From the NCBI GenBank assembly GCA_902493535.1, contig CABUQG010000037.1:1-9802 (forward strand): a stretch of 9,802 nt of DNA, in the 5' to 3' direction. This DNA comes from an uncultured Collinsella sp. (GTDB lineage: Bacteria > Actinomycetota > Coriobacteriia > Coriobacteriales > Coriobacteriaceae). Position 1 is the first letter of the stretch. Each line of letters starts with the position of its first letter. The notes beneath the pieces are model-generated. The model was given only the letters and a program-made list of their open reading frames with translations, was not told the DNA's origin and made no database searches. Of this stretch, positions 6,730 to 9,802 are shown piece by piece. A program made the translations under genes and the position numbers.

Positions 6730-7560
6730 TTAGGCCTCGTCTGTCTTGTGCGGGGCGATGGCCTCAACGGCGGAGACGGCCTTGGGCAGCATGTCATCGG
6801 GCAGTGCGGTCTCGACTTCACCCTTATCGCAGGCCTCGGCGAGTGACGGATTGATGGGAAGCTGACCCAAGATGTCGAGGTTGTAGCGCTCGGCGACTTC
6901 GGGGAGCTTGCTCTTACCAAAGACCTCGATCTTCTTGCCGCAGTCGGGGCACTCGATATAGCTCATGTTCTCGACAATGCCCAGAATAGGGACGTTCATC
7001 TTCTCGGCCATGTTGACTGCCTTGGCGACGATCATCGAGACCAAGTCTTGCGGGCTCGTGACGATGACGATGCCATCGACGGGCAGCGATTGGAAAACGG
7101 TGAGCGCGACGTCACCCGTTCCCGGAGGCATATCGACCAGCAGGTAGTCGATGGGGCCCCACGAGGTCTCGCTCCAGAATTGCCTGATGGCGCCCGCGAT
7201 AACCGGGCCACGCCAAAGGACGGGATCGGTTTCGTTTTGGAGCAACAGGTTGGAGCTCATGACCTTGACGCCGTGCTCGGAGATCTCGGGCAGCATGAGG
7301 TTGCCGAGGGCATGGACATGGCGTCCGCTCATGCCGAACATTTTGGGGATGGAGGGGCCGGTGATGTCGGCGTCGAGAATGCCAACCTTGTTGCCGCGGC
7401 GAGCGAGCTCGGTTGCGATGGCGCCCGTCACAAACGACTTGCCGACGCCTCCCTTGCCGGAAAGCACAGCGATAACGCGCTTGACCTCCGACAGCGTATT
7501 CTCTTCAAATTGCGACGGCGTTGATTGTCCGCCGGCTGCTTGTGCGTGCTCGCAACCCAT
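6730..7560 (-). CDS. mrp: Mrp/NBP35-type Fe-S cluster carrier ATPase
   Basis: Predicted cytosolic P-loop ATPase of the Mrp/ApbC/NBP35 (ParA-MinD-like) group, which binds and transfers [4Fe-4S] clusters to apoproteins as a dimer. The 276-aa product has the deviant Walker A GKGGVGKS (35-42), DADITGPSIP (63-72), WRGP (116-119) with AIRQF (124-128), Walker B LLVDMPPGTGD (140-150), SPQDLV (169-174) and the CPDC (204-207) that ligates the bridging cluster. It lacks the N-terminal MIP18-like domain found in E. coli-type Mrp. It has only one N-terminal Cys (C3) where NBP35 proteins often have a cluster. The start at 7560 is set by AAAGGAG (7567-7573), 6 nt upstream. A longer reading from 7617 would start in the likely -10 box. 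The stop codon directly abuts the GTG of the YhiN-like flavoprotein. Confidence 0.95.
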   Translation of the reverse strand: MGCEHAQAAGGQSTPSQFEENTLSEVKRVIAVLSGKGGVGKSFVTGAIATELARRGNKVGILDADITGPSIPKMFGMSGRHVHALGNLMLPEISEHGVKVMSSNLLLQNETDPVLWRGPVIAGAIRQFWSETSWGPIDYLLVDMPPGTGDVALTVFQSLPVDGIVIVTSPQDLVSMIVAKAVNMAEKMNVPILGIVENMSYIECPDCGKKIEVFGKSKLPEVAERYNLDILGQLPINPSLAEACDKGEVETALPDDMLPKAVSAVEAIAPHKTDEA

Positions 7561-7566
7561 GTATGA

Positions 7567-7573
7567 CTCCTTT
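7567..7573 (-). promoter_or_regulatory. Ribosome binding site fixing the mrp start
   Basis: AAAGGAG on the minus strand lies 6 nt before ATG 7560, giving the 276-residue form of Mrp. Confidence 0.85.
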
Positions 7574-7582
7574 GTATATGTT

Positions 7583-7597
7583 GGGGCCGGGGCCCCG
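7583..7597 (-). repeat. GC-only palindrome in the mrp leader
   Basis: CGGGGCCCCG (7588-7597) is a perfect 10-bp palindrome, adjoined by another GGGGCC at 7583-7588, so alternative short GC hairpins can form. It lies between the likely transcription start and the ribosome site of mrp. It could be a regulator site or a leader hairpin. Function is not shown by sequence. Confidence 0.4.
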
Positions 7598-7615
7598 CGA
7601 TGTGACACGAGCGTC

Positions 7616-7645
7616 ATTGTACCCTCGTTTGCGAGCGGGAGTCAT
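7616..7645 (-). promoter_or_regulatory. Likely promoter of mrp and downstream flavoprotein genes
   Basis: In the 145-nt gap between the LTA-synthase-like gene and mrp, the minus strand holds ATGACT (7645-7640, 4 of 6 matches to the -35) and TACAAT (7621-7616, 5 of 6 matches to the -10), spaced by 18 bp. The start site would be near 7609, with a leader of about 50 nt containing the GC palindrome. No clear intrinsic terminator for the upstream gene is visible in the gap. Confidence 0.5.
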
Positions 7646-7705
7646 TTGCGATGCATTTGGGCCGAGCGTGCTTGCAATACGATGGGTCCAAGCGAATGGG
7701 CGGGC

Positions 7706-9802
7706 TTACTGAACTTTGCTGGCGAACTCGAGGTATTGCATGCGCTGCAGCTTGTCGATCGTCGAGGCGTATGGGCTGTCTTCAGATTCCAAGTCGTAGC
7801 GCAGCCCGTCGGCACCAAGATAGCCGGCGACATTGATGGTGGGCACATCTGACCTTGTTGCAAGCAGGGCCTTTTGATAGTCAGTGAGCGGGGCGCCGAT
7901 CTTATTAAGGGTAATAGCTGCAATCTCGTTTGCCCCGACGGTGTCGTAGACGTTGAGCTCGGTATTGCCGGCGATTTCATAGTTAGCCCAGACGAAATAG
8001 GTCGACTGATAGATACGGAAAGCGTGGCTTGCCGTATCTTCCTGAGGGTACAGCTCGTCGTTGAGAGTCGTTGCGGCGCTCGGCTGATGGTCGCCAAAAA
8101 AGACAAGAACAACCGGTCTGCCGATATTGCGGAGCTCGTTGATAAAGTACTCGAGGTCCCGGTCGGATGCATTGATGCAGGTGAGATAGGTATTGAGCGC
8201 GCTATTGGCGCCCTCGCTGGCTCCCTCGACCCAATAGTTTGTCAGCTCTTCGGCGGGAACGGTGCCATAGTCGTAGCCGCCGTGATTTTGCATCGTGACG
8301 TCAAAGATGAACTGCGGGGCTTCGTCGGTTCTGAGCAGGTCGAGTATCTTGTCGTAGGTGGCGTAGTCGCATACGCCGGCATGGTAATAGGGCGCACCTT
8401 CGAAATCGCCGATTGAAAGAAAGTCTCCAAAACCCAGCTGCTGATAGATTTTATCTCGATGGTAGTTGACGGGGTTTTGCGGGTGCATAGCGGTAGTGGT
8501 ATACCCGAGCTCTTTAAGGTCCTTTGCCAGGCTGTTGACGCCATTCATCTGATACAGCTGATAGGGGATTTTGCCTAATCCGACAAAGGCCGTTGTCGCT
8601 CCGGTCAAAAATTCGAATTCGGAGTTCGCCGTTCCGCCACCGGTGACCGAAGCGAGCATGGTGCCGCGAACAAGTGTGTCGGGAAGCGAGTTGTAGAATG
8701 CGGGACCGGTGTACCCGGCCGCCTGGAGCTGCTCAAAGCACGAAAGGTCGCTAAAACTCTCGTTCATGACGGCAACAATCGTCGGCTTGATTTCATTGAA
8801 CTGGGCAACGGCCGCCGCGCGCTGCTCGCTCGAGCCATACGTGCTGTCGTAGGCGGCGGCGAGCTCCTGCTCGATGCTCTGCGCCTCATCGGGCGTATAG
8901 TCTTCGGGCTTTTCAATGGGCAACTCGTTGACCATTTCGGTGAACGAAGTGATAAAACCCTGAGACGCATACGTGGTGATGGGCTGCCAACGGTCAAATC
9001 CAAAATCCAGCGACTGCTCCAAGTCGATGTTGGAAAAGCCCAAGAGCCCCACAACGGTCACTAGCAGAAAAGCGCAGAGGTTAGCGGCGATTGCGGGGAA
9101 GACATGGGCGGGCGTACGGAGCTTTCGCGGTCGGATAAGCGAAAGAAGCCCCAGGGAAATCTCCAGCAGGGCGAGTGAGGTTACGATTCCTGCAGTGAAG
9201 GTGAACTCATATCCCTCACTTACTTCCATTGCGGTGCCCAATGCCAAAATGTCGCTCGGCAGGATGGCCTCGCCTTTAAACGTTATGACGAAGTGCTCGG
9301 CAATGCCAAGGGTACAACAGACGACGGGCACGAGGGCCATGACTCCTCCATGACGCTGTCCCAGCAAATAAAGGGAGAGCAGAACCGTCGCGAGCAGCCC
9401 AACGGAAAACCCGAATGAGTTGGCGGGAATGCGATAGAACGTTTCGTTGCAGGCAATTTCGAGTGAAACGAACGAGAGCGCTGAAACAGCGGCGACGACA
9501 AGGATGTCGCGGCAAATACAGGCAACCGTTCCCGTCGCAAGATCGGTTTGGTCGATAAGTCCCGAAACCAAGGGCTCGACAAGAAGTATGACGGCGGCAG
9601 CACCGAGCGCCGAATAAGAAAGGACCCATAGGGAACAGTCCTCATTTACGAGCAATTGATTCGTAATCCATGCAGCTACCATGCCGAGCGGGATGAGGAG
9701 CATCGCGCACCAAAAGACGCGGGCAATGGGCGGTTTTTCGTTGTGTTGGGGGTGCGGACAGAAAGTTGGACCGTGAAGCGGTCCGGACTGGAGGTTCGCA
9801 TG
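7706..9802 (-). CDS. LTA synthase-family membrane phosphotransferase (5'-partial)
   Basis: Predicted polytopic membrane enzyme with an extracellular alkaline-phosphatase/sulfatase-fold domain, related to LtaS, which polymerises glycerol phosphate from phosphatidylglycerol. Numbering from ATG 9703 gives 665 aa. Roughly seven hydrophobic segments occupy residues 1-225, and the catalytic domain spans about 300-625. Likely catalytic and metal ligands are E315 in NESFSD, the nucleophile T358 in GGGTANSEFE, H474 in MQNHGGYD, and D538-H539 in FFGDHQPS. The reading frame stays open from 9703 to the window edge with no stop and no ATG, GTG or TTG. ATG 9703 has no ribosome site and would cut the first membrane segment short (VFWCA precedes it). 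The true start is therefore probably beyond 9802. It might serve wall teichoic, lipoteichoic or another glycerol-phosphate polymer. The exact product is not determined. Confidence 0.88.
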   Translation of the reverse strand, partial: HANLQSGPLHGPTFCPHPQHNEKPPIARVFWCAMLLIPLGMVAAWITNQLLVNEDCSLWVLSYSALGAAAVILLVEPLVSGLIDQTDLATGTVACICRDILVVAAVSALSFVSLEIACNETFYRIPANSFGFSVGLLATVLLSLYLLGQRHGGVMALVPVVCCTLGIAEHFVITFKGEAILPSDILALGTAMEVSEGYEFTFTAGIVTSLALLEISLGLLSLIRPRKLRTPAHVFPAIAANLCAFLLVTVVGLLGFSNIDLEQSLDFGFDRWQPITTYASQGFITSFTEMVNELPIEKPEDYTPDEAQSIEQELAAAYDSTYGSSEQRAAAVAQFNEIKPTIVAVMNESFSDLSCFEQLQAAGYTGPAFYNSLPDTLVRGTMLASVTGGGTANSEFEFLTGATTAFVGLGKIPYQLYQMNGVNSLAKDLKELGYTTTAMHPQNPVNYHRDKIYQQLGFGDFLSIGDFEGAPYYHAGVCDYATYDKILDLLRTDEAPQFIFDVTMQNHGGYDYGTVPAEELTNYWVEGASEGANSALNTYLTCINASDRDLEYFINELRNIGRPVVLVFFGDHQPSAATTLNDELYPQEDTASHAFRIYQSTYFVWANYEIAGNTELNVYDTVGANEIAAITLNKIGAPLTDYQKALLATRSDVPTINVAGYLGADGLRYDLESEDSPYASTIDKLQRMQYLEFASKVQ

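Noticed and set aside
7622..7638. CCCTCG/CGAGCGGG inverted repeat considered as a terminator for the LTA-synthase-like gene
   Set aside because: The stem is short and imperfect, no U tract follows on the minus strand, and it lies within the likely mrp promoter spacer.
7048..7852. Overlapping plus-strand frames opposite mrp and its leader
   Set aside because: They lie against strongly conserved Mrp motifs and lack start signals, so they are explained as shadows.
1..9802. Mobile elements, CRISPR arrays, tRNA or toxin-antitoxin pairs
   Set aside because: No direct repeats with spacers, no transposase-like or small paired genes, and no cloverleaf-like intergenic sequence were seen. The gaps are all short.

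Overview
The window looks like a chromosomal segment of a moderately GC-rich Gram-positive bacterium. It most resembles a Coriobacteriia gut anaerobe of the Collinsella type. That placement is inferred from protein style and gene content, because no rRNA or other marker is present. All seven genes belong to recognisable families, and no mobile element, CRISPR array, tRNA or rRNA was seen.

Plus-strand block (1-3717): an intrinsic terminator for an upstream gene is followed by a short promoter region and three co-directional genes. These are a divergent dephospho-CoA kinase (coaE), a membrane-anchored lytic transglycosylase overlapping it by 8 nt, and, 51 nt later, excinuclease subunit uvrB. 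The block ends in a strong hairpin at 3675-3710.

Minus-strand block (3737-9802, read right to left): an LTA-synthase-family membrane phosphotransferase runs off the right edge of the window. It is followed by a short Mrp/NBP35-type Fe-S carrier ATPase, an HI0933/YhiN/BaiN-family flavoprotein whose GTG start directly abuts the Mrp stop codon, and a COG2509-type FAD-dependent dehydrogenase. The two blocks converge on the hairpin at 3675-3710.

The plus block joins CoA synthesis, peptidoglycan cleavage and nucleotide excision repair, most likely as ordinary housekeeping co-transcription. In the minus block, mrp and the YhiN-like flavoprotein are almost certainly translated from one message. The second flavoprotein is preceded by a hairpin and a perfect TATAAT, so it may be partly uncoupled. 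A joint redox or Fe-S-related role for these three genes is possible but is inference only.

I did not find a convincing undescribed system. The most interesting points are the unusual sequence of the YhiN-like flavoprotein, the flavoprotein/Mrp gene cluster with its leader hairpins, the divergent CoaE active-site motifs, and an LtaS-type enzyme whose true start lies outside the window.
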